In this document: positions 52,753 through 59,988 of the stretch, in pieces
How positions within the stretch are numbered: the stretch's first letter is position 1
Layout: each line of letters opens with the position of its first letter
NCBI GenBank assembly: GCA_017447265.1
Contig: JAFSOA010000001.1
Location: 62,001 to 126,000, forward strand
DNA from: Bacteroidales bacterium
GTDB lineage: Bacteria; Bacteroidota; Bacteroidia; Bacteroidales; UBA932
Reading direction: 5' to 3'
DNA length: 64,000 bases
Position numbers and translations under genes: made by a program
The notes under the pieces: model-generated
The model's database searches: none
The model's input: only the letters and a program-made list of their open reading frames with translations
Told to the model about the DNA's origin: nothing

Positions 52753-53631
52753 ATGAAAAAGACATTTGTTTCGATGCTGATCGTGCTGCTGGCCGTGCTG
52801 CTGGCCGCACCGCTTTCCGCGCAGGACAAGACCATCAAGCGCAAGGTCGCCATCGGGCGCTTTACCAACGAGACCCAATACGGCAAAGGTATTTTCTACG
52901 ACAAGGACAACGACCCGATGCGCAAGCAGGCGCTCGACATTCTTTCGTCGAAGCTCGCGCAGAGCGGCAAGTTCATCCTGCTGGAGCGGGAAGACCTCGA
53001 TGTGCTTGTGAAGGAAGCCGGGGAGAGCATGAACAAGATCGGCGCCGACTACATCATCCTGGGATCGATCACCGAGTTCGGCCGCAAGAATGAAGGCAAT
53101 GAAGGCGTTTTCACTTCCTCCAAGACCCAGACGGTCGAAGCGGGTGTGAGCGTGCGCCTGGTCGAGGCCGCCACCGGCCTGATCATCTACTCCGACGAGG
53201 CCAAGGGCTATGCCGAGACCACGACCAAGCAGACGCTGGGCCTGGGCGGCACGGCGGGCTTCGACGCCACCCTGAGCGACAAGGCCATCTCCGCCGCGCT
53301 CTCGCAGCTGGTGGAGAACATCATCAACAAATGCATGGACAAGCCCTGGCGTTCCTATCTCCTGGCTGAAGACCAGGGTTCCTACATCATAGCGGGCGGC
53401 GCCTCGCAGGGCCTGGCCGCGGGCGACAAGTTCAATGTCTACAAGAAGGGCCGCAAGGTGAAGAACCCGCAGACCGGCATGGAGATCGAACTGCCCGGTA
53501 CGCTGATCGGCGTGGTGACGGTGCAGATGTCGATCGGCGACACGCCGGAGACCGAGATTTCCTTCTGCTCCTACCAGGGACAGGACATTGACGAGGAGCA
53601 CCTCGACCTCTATTACATCCTTGACGAGTAA
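52753..53631 (+). CDS. CsgG/HfaB-family protein
   Basis: 292 residues from the ATG at 52753. A signal peptide MKKTFVSMLIVLLAVLLAAPLSAQ precedes the CsgG-like fold: VAIGRFTNETQYGKG, ILSSKLAQSGKFILLEREDL, GADYIILGSITEFGRKNEG and SVRLVEAATGLIIYSDEAKG. The usual lipobox Cys is replaced by AQ, so it is probably a soluble periplasmic form. It is the first of four genes in the conserved order CsgG / small lipoprotein / DUF4810 / GNA1162 known from several Gram-negatives. No curli subunit gene is nearby, so curli export is unlikely. The 22 bases after the NahK gene leave room for read-through. Confidence 0.85.
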   Translation: MKKTFVSMLIVLLAVLLAAPLSAQDKTIKRKVAIGRFTNETQYGKGIFYDKDNDPMRKQALDILSSKLAQSGKFILLEREDLDVLVKEAGESMNKIGADYIILGSITEFGRKNEGNEGVFTSSKTQTVEAGVSVRLVEAATGLIIYSDEAKGYAETTTKQTLGLGGTAGFDATLSDKAISAALSQLVENIINKCMDKPWRSYLLAEDQGSYIIAGGASQGLAAGDKFNVYKKGRKVKNPQTGMEIELPGTLIGVVTVQMSIGDTPETEISFCSYQGQDIDEEHLDLYYILDE

Positions 53632-53651
53632 TCCTACAATACGATAAAGAG

Positions 53652-53993
53652 ATGAAAAGATTCCTTCTTCTCCTTTGTGCCGCAACCCTGCTGCTCGCGA
53701 GCTGCGGAACGGGCTCCCATACGGTCGTTTCAGGCCGACCGGATGACGCCGGCGTGGTTTTTACGGATGACAGGAGCTATGCGATCGATGTCAACATCGA
53801 TGGCCGGAACTATCAAGTCAAGACGGTGAAAGACGTCGATTACAAGAAGATGCGCGACATCAAGCGGACGGCCCAGAACATGATTGTCATCAAGCCAGGC
53901 AACCATACCGTCAAGGTTCGCGTCAAGGGGCAGAACGTGCTGACCCAGAAAATCTTCGTTTCAGCCGGCGACACAAAGGTCATCAACCTATGA
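53652..53993 (+). CDS. Small lipoprotein in the CsgG-DUF4810 operon
   Basis: 113 residues with lipobox LLLASC. The mature part is rich in short beta strands (YAIDVNIDGRNYQVKTV, HTVKVRVKGQNVLTQKIFVSAGDTKVINL), like a PEGA or carboxypeptidase-regulatory-like fold, but no family is certain. It probably works in the periplasm with the neighbouring CsgG-like and DUF4810 proteins. Its TGA overlaps the next ATG (53990-53993). Confidence 0.7.
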   Translation: MKRFLLLLCAATLLLASCGTGSHTVVSGRPDDAGVVFTDDRSYAIDVNIDGRNYQVKTVKDVDYKKMRDIKRTAQNMIVIKPGNHTVKVRVKGQNVLTQKIFVSAGDTKVINL

Positions 53994-54448
53994 GACGGCG
54001 CCATCTCGCATTTTTGCTGGCGGCCGGACTGCTGCTTTCTGCTTGCGGTCCGACCGCTGAAGTTTTGTATAACTGGGGCGGTGAGTCCGATGGCGTGACG
54101 CAGTACGAGCGTGTGGCCTACCGCACGTCCGCCAAGCAGAGCCCCGAGAGCATCTGCGCGATGCTGGTGACCTACGAGCAGCTGGTCTCCCGTCCGGGCG
54201 GCTGGCGCCAGGTTCCGCCGCCGGGCATCTGCGCCGAGTACGCCTGGCTGCTGGCGCAGCCGGAAACGGCCGCGATCTTTGCCGAGCATGCAACCAGCCG
54301 CCAGAAGAGCGCGCTGGGCTACGACCCGGCGCAGTTCCAGGACCGGAGCCGCGAGCTCTTCGAGATGGAAATGCGCTACTATCCGGAATCTATCAAGTTT
54401 ATCCAGCCGCTGGCGGCCAGAATCTCCAAACGCCATGACCATGAATAG
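53990..54448 (+). CDS. DUF4810 lipoprotein
   Basis: 152 residues, lipobox LLLSAC. The family pattern is seen in EVLYNWGG near the N-terminus and VPPPGICAEYAWLLAQPETAA at about 76-97. Function is unknown; the gene regularly sits between a CsgG-like gene and a GNA1162 (DUF799) gene, as here. It overlaps its neighbours at both ends, so the four proteins are probably made together and may form an envelope complex. Confidence 0.85.
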   Translation: MRRRHLAFLLAAGLLLSACGPTAEVLYNWGGESDGVTQYERVAYRTSAKQSPESICAMLVTYEQLVSRPGGWRQVPPPGICAEYAWLLAQPETAAIFAEHATSRQKSALGYDPAQFQDRSRELFEMEMRYYPESIKFIQPLAARISKRHDHE

Positions 54449-55124
54449 AATCGTCTATATCCTCCTGGCGACGCTGGTCATCACGTCCTGCGGCTCGACG
54501 GGCCTGACCCGGAGCAGCCTCTATCCCAAAATGTATGAGGAGAAACCGGTTACCCTGCTGGTGATGCCGCCGATCAATAATTCGGCCAATGTCGACGCGA
54601 AGGAACTCCTCTATACCTCCATCAGCCGTCCCCTCGCGGAGGCGGGCTACTATGTGATCTCGCCGTCCCTGGCGATGGATATCCTCAAGCAGGAGAGCGC
54701 CTACGACGCCGAACTGTTCATCGATCAGCCGCTCCAGAAGTTCCGCGACTACTTCGGGGCCGACGCCGTGGTCTTTTCGGTCATCGATTCCTGGGCCAAG
54801 CAGGGCCTCGGCATCAATACGAAGATCCGCTACATCATCAAGTCGACACTGACCAACGACGTCCTCTTCGACCGCAGCTGCGACCTGTACCTCGACCTCT
54901 CGGTCAACTCCGGCAAATCAAGCAGCGAGAAAGGCCTGCTCGGCGTGCTGGTGGAGCTGGCGGTCGGCGCGCTCAATACCGCGCTGACAGACCAGATCGA
55001 AGCCGCCCGCAAGGCGAACTACTTCATCTTCCAGGATCTGCCGGTGGGCAAGTATGACAACCTGTATTTGAAGGATCAGGATTTCTCGGCCGATCCCAAG
55101 GATGTGAGGAGAACGGTCAAATAA
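54435..55124 (+). CDS. GNA1162/DUF799 lipoprotein
   Basis: 229 residues from the ATG at 54435 (MTMNRIVYIL); a second ATG at 54441 is also possible. Lipobox VITSC. The family start TLLVMPPINNSANVDAKELLY and the later GADAVVFSVIDSWAKQG and YIIKSTLTNDVLFDRSCDLYLDL fit the Neisseria GNA1162-type (DUF799) lipoproteins, which have a TolB/CsgG-like N-terminal fold. It overlaps the DUF4810 gene by 14 bases. Its 3' end overlaps the opposite-strand msrC gene by 49 bases. Confidence 0.85.
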   Translation: MTMNRIVYILLATLVITSCGSTGLTRSSLYPKMYEEKPVTLLVMPPINNSANVDAKELLYTSISRPLAEAGYYVISPSLAMDILKQESAYDAELFIDQPLQKFRDYFGADAVVFSVIDSWAKQGLGINTKIRYIIKSTLTNDVLFDRSCDLYLDLSVNSGKSSSEKGLLGVLVELAVGALNTALTDQIEAARKANYFIFQDLPVGKYDNLYLKDQDFSADPKDVRRTVK

Positions 55125-55561
55125 CGCTCATCCACCGCATCGAACGTGTCGAGTTCGGCACTGTCGATGTCGAGTTCCGCTACTACGGCGCCTTTTCGCA
55201 CGATCGGGATCACAATCTCGCTCCGCGAAAGGGCGCTGCAGGCAATATGGCCCGGGAACTGCTCCACGTCGGGCACGATGAGCGTGCGCGCCTCCTTCCA
55301 GGCGGTGCCGCAGACACCACGTCCGTAGCGGATGCGGGTGCAGGCCACGGGGCCCTGGAACGGCCCCAGCACGAGTTCCTCCCCGCTGCCGTCCGGGGTG
55401 GGGCACACCCGGTAGAATCCGGTCCAATGAAATCCCATCTTGGCGTGAATGGCGGCGGCGATGTTGGCCATGTTGGCGATCTCGTCGGTCTCGGCGCCGG
55501 CCAGGGCTTCCACTTCCTGCAGAAGCTCTTCGTAGCGTTGTGCTTTATCCTCTTTTTTCAT
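55076..55561 (-). CDS. msrC: Free methionine-(R)-sulfoxide reductase
   Basis: 161 residues from the ATG at 55561 (MKKEDKAQRYEELLQEV). It is a single GAF domain with the fRMsr pattern: HWTGFYRV, LGPFQGPVACTRIRYGRGVCGTAW and HIACSALSRSEIVIPI, which supply the three conserved cysteines. It reduces free methionine-R-sulfoxide with thioredoxin. The stop lies inside the convergent GNA1162 gene, a 49-base tail-to-tail overlap. Its promoter element overlaps that of the divergent peptidase gene, and the mRNA may have almost no leader. Confidence 0.9.
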   Translation of the reverse strand: MKKEDKAQRYEELLQEVEALAGAETDEIANMANIAAAIHAKMGFHWTGFYRVCPTPDGSGEELVLGPFQGPVACTRIRYGRGVCGTAWKEARTLIVPDVEQFPGHIACSALSRSEIVIPIVRKGAVVAELDIDSAELDTFDAVDERYLTVLLTSLGSAEKS

Positions 55562-55576
55562 ATCTTTGTAAAGATA
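55538..55576. promoter_or_regulatory. Overlapping divergent promoters of msrC and the metallopeptidase
   Basis: Plus strand: TTG (55538-55540), 20-base spacer, TATCTTTG (55561-55568). Minus strand: TATCTTTA (plus 55569-55576), directly adjoining. The two -7 elements form a near-palindrome, so polymerase on one would block the other. The minus-strand -33 is weak. Confidence 0.65.
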
Positions 55577-55591
55577 CATAAATTCCGGGAA

Positions 55592-57604
55592 ATGAAACGA
55601 TTCTTCGCCTTTTTTGCGCTGGCGGCGCTGGTCGTCGGGTGCAGTTCCGATAAAAAGTCATCCCCGGCTGTGCAGCCGATACCCATTGATTCCGTCATCC
55701 CGGGCTTGACCCGGGATCTCGCGCAGCGCGGCATCGACCAGTGCGCGGCGCTGTGGCGGCCGGAAGACGGCAGCCAGGCCGATTTCGAAGCCTTCGTCCG
55801 GGAGTGGCTCGCGACTACGCCCGAAGCGCGCCGCACGCTCTTCGACAAGCTCTCGCGTACCCTCGAGGTTTTCAATACCCAGTACAACCAGCTGACCATC
55901 GAACTGGGGCGGCCCACCGTGCTCTCGGAAGGCGAGCCGGGCGCCATCGACTACCTGCTGGCCGCCTATGATGCGACCGCCCACCATTCCGACGACATGT
56001 TCGCCAGCAAGGTGGCCTTCATCACGATTCTCAATTTTCCGCATTATACCCTGGCCGAAAAGAACGAGCTGGGCGCGGGGTGGGACCGCCTGCAATGGGC
56101 CTACGCGCGCCTGGGCGACGTCTTTACCGAACGCGTGCCCGCGGAGGTGAGCCAGCGCGTCACTTCGGCGCGCAGTGCCGCCGAAGCCTATGTGGATACC
56201 TACAACATCCGGATGGGGCATCTGCTCACCGAGGAAGGGGAGCGCCTCTTCCCGGCGGACATGTCGCTGCTCTCGCACTGGAACCTGCGCGACGAACTCA
56301 AATCGAACTATGCTGACGTGCCGCATGCCGCCGCGAAACAGGAGATGATCTACCGGGTGATGGAGCGCATCGTCACCCAGGAGATTCCCGCGGCGGTGGT
56401 GAACAACCCGTCGTATGACTGGGCGCCGGGCTCGAACCGCGTCTGGAAGGACGGGGCGGAGGTGTCGCTCCCGGCCGAAGGAACGGTCCGCTACGGCCAC
56501 ATCCTCGATCAGTTCCAGGCGTTCCGCGAGCTGGACCGCTGGTGTCCGACGCTGCCTACGGCCATCGCCCGCAACTTCGAGGGCGGCATCGAAATGTCCG
56601 ACGCCGAGGTGGAGGAGTTGTTCGTCCGCTTCCTGTCTTCCGAACAGGTCCGTCGGGTGGGGGCGTTGATCCGGGAGCGTCTGGGCAGGGAACTGCGGCC
56701 CTATGACATCTGGTATGACGGCTTCAAGAGCCGTTCGGCCATTCCGGAAGATCTTTTGACCGCCGAGACGCGCCGCCGCTATCCCGATGCAGCCGCATTC
56801 CACGCCGACATGCCCCGTATGCTGCGCAACCTGGGCTTTGCTGCAGAGGAGGCGCAGTTCCTCGCCGACCGCATCGTTGTCGAGGGCGCGCGGGGCTCCG
56901 GCCACGCCTGGGAGTGCCTGGGCCGCACCGAGCCCGCCCGGCTGCGCACCCGCATCGGGCCGGAAGGCATGGACTACAAGGGCTACAACATCGCCGTCCA
57001 CGAGTTCGGACACAACGTCGAACAGGTGACCGATCTCTATCATATCGACTATTATCCGCTCTTCGGCGTTCCCAACAGCGCCACGACCGAGGCGATGGCT
57101 TTCCTCTTCCAGGTCCGCGACCTGCAGCTGCTGGGCTATGGCCGGCAGGTGATGGACGACAACGCCACGCTGGACATCTTCTGGGGCATGTATGAGATCA
57201 TGGGCGTGAGCCTGGTCGACATGTATACCTGGCGCTGGCTCTATGCGCATCCGTCGGCCACGGCCGCCGAGCTGCGCGATGCGGTGCTGGCGACGGCGCG
57301 CTCGGTCTGGAACCAGTACTACGCGCCGGTCCTCGGCACGCCCGATTCGCCACTGCTGGCCATCTACTCCCACATGCTCAACTATCCGATGTACCTGCCG
57401 AACTATCCCATCGGGCACATCATCCACTACCAGCTGGAGGAACATCTGGCACAGTACGGCAGCGATGCGGCCTTCGCCGCGGAACTGCAGCGCATCTACC
57501 GGCAGGGCCGCCTCACGCCCCAGGCCTGGATGCAGGGCGCCGTCGGCGCTCCCGTCAGCGTCGAGCCGATCCTCTCGGCCGTCAGCCGCATTCTGCCGAA
57601 ATAA
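55592..57604 (+). CDS. Secreted zinc metallopeptidase lipoprotein (HEXXH gluzincin, family uncertain)
   Basis: 670 residues from the ATG at 55592. Signal MKRFFAFFALAALVVGC with lipobox. The zinc site is HEFGH (H470, E471, H474) with a probable third ligand E500 in TTEAMAF, as in gluzincins. The all-helical body and C-terminal YPIGHIIHYQLEEHLAQ recall M2/M3/M32 peptidases, and another M3 enzyme is encoded nearby. I cannot fix the family; dipeptidyl-peptidase III is less likely because it uses HEXXGH. Residues 34-43 (SVIPGLTRDL) are encoded by an inserted palindromic repeat just after the lipid-anchor linker. It acts outside the inner membrane on peptides. Confidence 0.75.
   Translation: MKRFFAFFALAALVVGCSSDKKSSPAVQPIPIDSVIPGLTRDLAQRGIDQCAALWRPEDGSQADFEAFVREWLATTPEARRTLFDKLSRTLEVFNTQYNQLTIELGRPTVLSEGEPGAIDYLLAAYDATAHHSDDMFASKVAFITILNFPHYTLAEKNELGAGWDRLQWAYARLGDVFTERVPAEVSQRVTSARSAAEAYVDTYNIRMGHLLTEEGERLFPADMSLLSHWNLRDELKSNYADVPHAAAKQEMIYRVMERIVTQEIPAAVVNNPSYDWAPGSNRVWKDGAEVSLPAEGTVRYGHILDQFQAFRELDRWCPTLPTAIARNFEGGIEMSDAEVEELFVRFLSSEQVRRVGALIRERLGRELRPYDIWYDGFKSRSAIPEDLLTAETRRRYPDAAAFHADMPRMLRNLGFAAEEAQFLADRIVVEGARGSGHAWECLGRTEPARLRTRIGPEGMDYKGYNIAVHEFGHNVEQVTDLYHIDYYPLFGVPNSATTEAMAFLFQVRDLQLLGYGRQVMDDNATLDIFWGMYEIMGVSLVDMYTWRWLYAHPSATAAELRDAVLATARSVWNQYYAPVLGTPDSPLLAIYSHMLNYPMYLPNYPIGHIIHYQLEEHLAQYGSDAAFAAELQRIYRQGRLTPQAWMQGAVGAPVSVEPILSAVSRILPK
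55693..55718 (+). repeat. 26-bp palindromic repeat, copy C, inside a coding sequence
   Basis: CGTCAT, arm CCCGGG, loop CTTGA, arm CCCGGG, ATC. It is read in frame as part of SVIPGLTRDL in the metallopeptidase gene, within the linker after the lipobox. Confidence 0.8.
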
Positions 57605-57621
57605 GCTTCGCTCCGCGGCTC

Positions 57622-57668
57622 TGTTTTTCGTCCCGCTCGCAGAAAACTGCTCGCGGCTCCGAAAAACA
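57622..57668. repeat. Dispersed inverted-repeat element, copy 2
   Basis: Arms TGTTTTTCG (57622-57630) and CGAAAAACA (57660-57668) enclose a core nearly identical to copy 1 at 27985-28030. The flanks also share CGCTACGC/TTCGCTCCGC-like words, so the full repeat may be about 85 bases. Confidence 0.7.
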
Positions 57669-57703
57669 CCCGCCGCTACGCTCGCTTGCATCAGTCGCGG
57701 AGC

Positions 57704-57800
57704 GCGGGCTATGCGTTGGCCTGGTGGAGTGTTCAGTGTTCCTCGTTGCAGACGCCCTCGGCGCAACGAGGGTCCTGAACACGCCTCAGGAAAAGCCCGC
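57704..57800. repeat. Long four-helix imperfect hairpin between convergent genes
   Basis: Nested inverted arms: GCGGGCT/AGCCCGC (57704-57710, 57794-57800), CCTG/CAGG (57720-57723, 57787-57790), GTGTTCAG/CTGAACAC (57729-57736, 57775-57782), CCTCGTTGC/GCAACGAGG (57741-57749, 57763-57771). It lies in the 241-base gap between two convergent peptidase genes and may act as a bidirectional terminator. No T run follows on either strand, which is unusual for one. Confidence 0.75.
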
Positions 57801-57845
57801 ATAAGCGGAGCGACTTCGATAGCGTGCGCAGATGTTTGCCAGAGA

Positions 57846-59867
57846 CTATTTCAGCCCTCTAGCGCGAAGAAGAGCGTCGGGGTCGGGCTCGGCGCCGCGG
57901 AACTTCTTGTAAAGGGTCATCGGTTCTTCGCTGCCGCCCTTCTCGAGGATGTTGTGGCGGAAGCTCATGGCCGTAGCCGGGTCGAAGATACCTTTCTGCT
58001 TGAAGAGCTCAAAAGCGTCCTTGTCGAGGACCTCCGCCCAGAGGTAGCTGTAGTAGCCGGCGCTGTAGCCGCTGTTGAAGATGTGATTGAAGTAGGTGGT
58101 GCGGTAGCGCGGGATGATCTCGTCGATCAGGCCCATCTCCTTGCATGCCTGCGCCTCGAACTTCACGATGTCGACGCCTTCGACCGAGGCGAGTTCGTGC
58201 CATTTCATGTCGAGGATGGAAGCGGCGCAGAGCTCGGTGGTCATGAAGCCCTGGTTGAAGGTGCGGGCGGCCAGGATCTTGTTGACCAGTTCGTCGGGGA
58301 TGACCTCGCCGGTCTGATAGTGCTTTGCATAGCCCGTCAGCACCTCTTTCTGGAAGGCCCAGTTCTCGTTGATCTGCGACGGGAGCTCCACGAAGTCGCG
58401 GGCCACGGCGGTACCGCTTACCGTTGCATAGTGGCACTGGCTGAGCAGGCCGTGCAGGGCGTGGCCGAATTCGTGGAACATGGTCTCCACGTTGTCGATG
58501 CTCAGCAGCGAAGGCGTGTCTTCGGTCGGCTTGTTGAAGTTGCCTACGTTGACGATGATCGGGCGTACCATCTGGCCCTCGAGGGTCACATACTGTTCGC
58601 GGATGTTGTTCATCCAGGCACCGCCACGCTTGCTTTCACGCGGGAAATAGTCGGTCAGCAGCACGCCGATCAGGGAACCGTCGGCATCGCTCACCTTGAA
58701 GGCTTCCACGTCGGGATGGTATTTCGGCGCATTCTCGATCTTCTCGAACTGCAGGCCGTAGAGCTTCGAAGCGGTGTTGAACACGCCCTGGCGGACGTTC
58801 TCCATCTGGAAGTACGGTTTCACGAGTTCTTCGTCGAGGGCGTATTTGGCCTTGCGGACTTTCTCACTGTAATAGAACCAGTCCCAGGGTTTGATCTTAG
58901 TGCCGACTTTGATCTTGCCGTCGCGGATGTCGGCATCCATCATGGCCTGCATATCCTTCACTTCCTCCTTGGCGCGGGCCACGGCATACTGGAAGATGTT
59001 GGCCAGGAAAGCGTCGACGGTTTCGGGCGTCTTGGCCATCTTGTCGCTGAGGATCTGGGCGGCGGGGGTGTCATAGCCCAGCAGCCGGGCTTTCTCTTCC
59101 TTGAGTTTCAAGATGTTGATGATGATTTCCTTGGTGTCGTACTCATTGCCGTTGTTGCCGCGGGCGGCGAAGGCATGATACATCTTCTCACGGGCGTCGC
59201 GGTCCTCCAGCTGGGCCATCACGTCGCGATACTCGGAGATGGCCACGCCAAACTGATCCTTGAAGGCGTTGTTCTCCTTGAGGAGGTAGTTGCCGAAGCG
59301 GTTGCCCAGGACGGAAAGTTCGGTGTTGATCTCCTTCATCCGGGCCTGGCCGGCCTCATCGAGGGCGATGCCGTTGTCGGCGAACGAACGGTAGACCTTG
59401 TCGAGTACCATTTCCTGCTCGCGCGTCAGGCCGAGCGAGGATTTCTGCTTGTTGACGGCTTCCACTTTCTCGAAGAGGGCCTTGTTGAAGGTGATGTCGT
59501 TGCCGTGCTCCGCCACGAGGGTCGTGGCTTTCTCGACGATGGTCTCGAGGGTCGGTGTGTTGTCGGTCTCGGCGAGGTTGAAAAGCACGCCGGCTACCTT
59601 GGCGAGCAGATGGCCCGACTGGTCGTAGGCGGCGATCACATTGTCGAAGGTCGGAGCCTCGGTGTTGGCGACGATCGCGTCGATCTCGGCGTTGTGCTGC
59701 TTGATACCCTCCTCAAGGGCGGGCAGGTAGTCGCTTTCCTCAATCTGCTCGAAGGGCGGAATGCCGAACGGCGTGTTCCATTCCTCGAAGAAGGGGTTGG
59801 TACGGGTGTTGGTGGTGCATGCGGTCATGGCAATCAGGGCCAGTGCAATGGCGAAAATGCGTTTCAT
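57846..59867 (-). CDS. M3-family peptidyl-dipeptidase (Dcp-like) lipoprotein
   Basis: 673 residues. Signal MKRIFAIALALIAMTAC with lipobox, then NPFFEEWNTPFGIPPFEQI, the usual M3 opening. The zinc motif is HEFGHALHG (H465, E466, H469), followed by the substrate-binding IFNSGYSAGYYSYLWAEVLDKDAFE near the C-terminus, characteristic of Dcp/oligopeptidase A. It removes C-terminal dipeptides or cuts oligopeptides in the periplasm. It is convergent with the preceding metallopeptidase, so two secreted peptidases sit end to end. No clear promoter element was found upstream. Confidence 0.93.
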   Translation of the reverse strand: MKRIFAIALALIAMTACTTNTRTNPFFEEWNTPFGIPPFEQIEESDYLPALEEGIKQHNAEIDAIVANTEAPTFDNVIAAYDQSGHLLAKVAGVLFNLAETDNTPTLETIVEKATTLVAEHGNDITFNKALFEKVEAVNKQKSSLGLTREQEMVLDKVYRSFADNGIALDEAGQARMKEINTELSVLGNRFGNYLLKENNAFKDQFGVAISEYRDVMAQLEDRDAREKMYHAFAARGNNGNEYDTKEIIINILKLKEEKARLLGYDTPAAQILSDKMAKTPETVDAFLANIFQYAVARAKEEVKDMQAMMDADIRDGKIKVGTKIKPWDWFYYSEKVRKAKYALDEELVKPYFQMENVRQGVFNTASKLYGLQFEKIENAPKYHPDVEAFKVSDADGSLIGVLLTDYFPRESKRGGAWMNNIREQYVTLEGQMVRPIIVNVGNFNKPTEDTPSLLSIDNVETMFHEFGHALHGLLSQCHYATVSGTAVARDFVELPSQINENWAFQKEVLTGYAKHYQTGEVIPDELVNKILAARTFNQGFMTTELCAASILDMKWHELASVEGVDIVKFEAQACKEMGLIDEIIPRYRTTYFNHIFNSGYSAGYYSYLWAEVLDKDAFELFKQKGIFDPATAMSFRHNILEKGGSEEPMTLYKKFRGAEPDPDALLRARGLK

Positions 59868-59954
59868 GAAAGTATGGATCGTTGTTAAATGTTTGTATCC
59901 GGATAAAAACGGTTTTAAACGTTTATAATCGTTTCACCGTTCTACAAAAATACG

Positions 59955-59962
59955 TAAATTTG
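59955..59962 (+). promoter_or_regulatory. -7 element of the flavodiiron protein gene
   Basis: TAAATTTG, 26 bases before the ATG at 59989. The upstream AT-rich stretch (59905-59940) has several AAACG/CGTTT words in both directions (AAACGTTT at 59917) that could be an operator. Confidence 0.55.
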
Positions 59963-59988
59963 TCATTCAATCGCCAAAAATCAAGAAT

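Noticed and set aside
52753-53631. Curli secretion channel role for the CsgG-like protein
   Set aside because: No CsgA/B/E/F-like genes nearby, and the conserved neighbours DUF4810 and GNA1162 point to another module.
56999-57013. Dipeptidyl-peptidase III (M49) identity for the gene at 55592-57604
   Set aside because: M49 uses a six-residue HEXXGH motif; here the motif is HEFGH with five residues, the ordinary HEXXH type.
57243-59888. An 880-codon plus-strand frame over the end of the metallopeptidase and the whole M3 gene
   Set aside because: It crosses the intergenic hairpin and is antisense to a peptidase with an intact HEFGH site. No start signal or domain.
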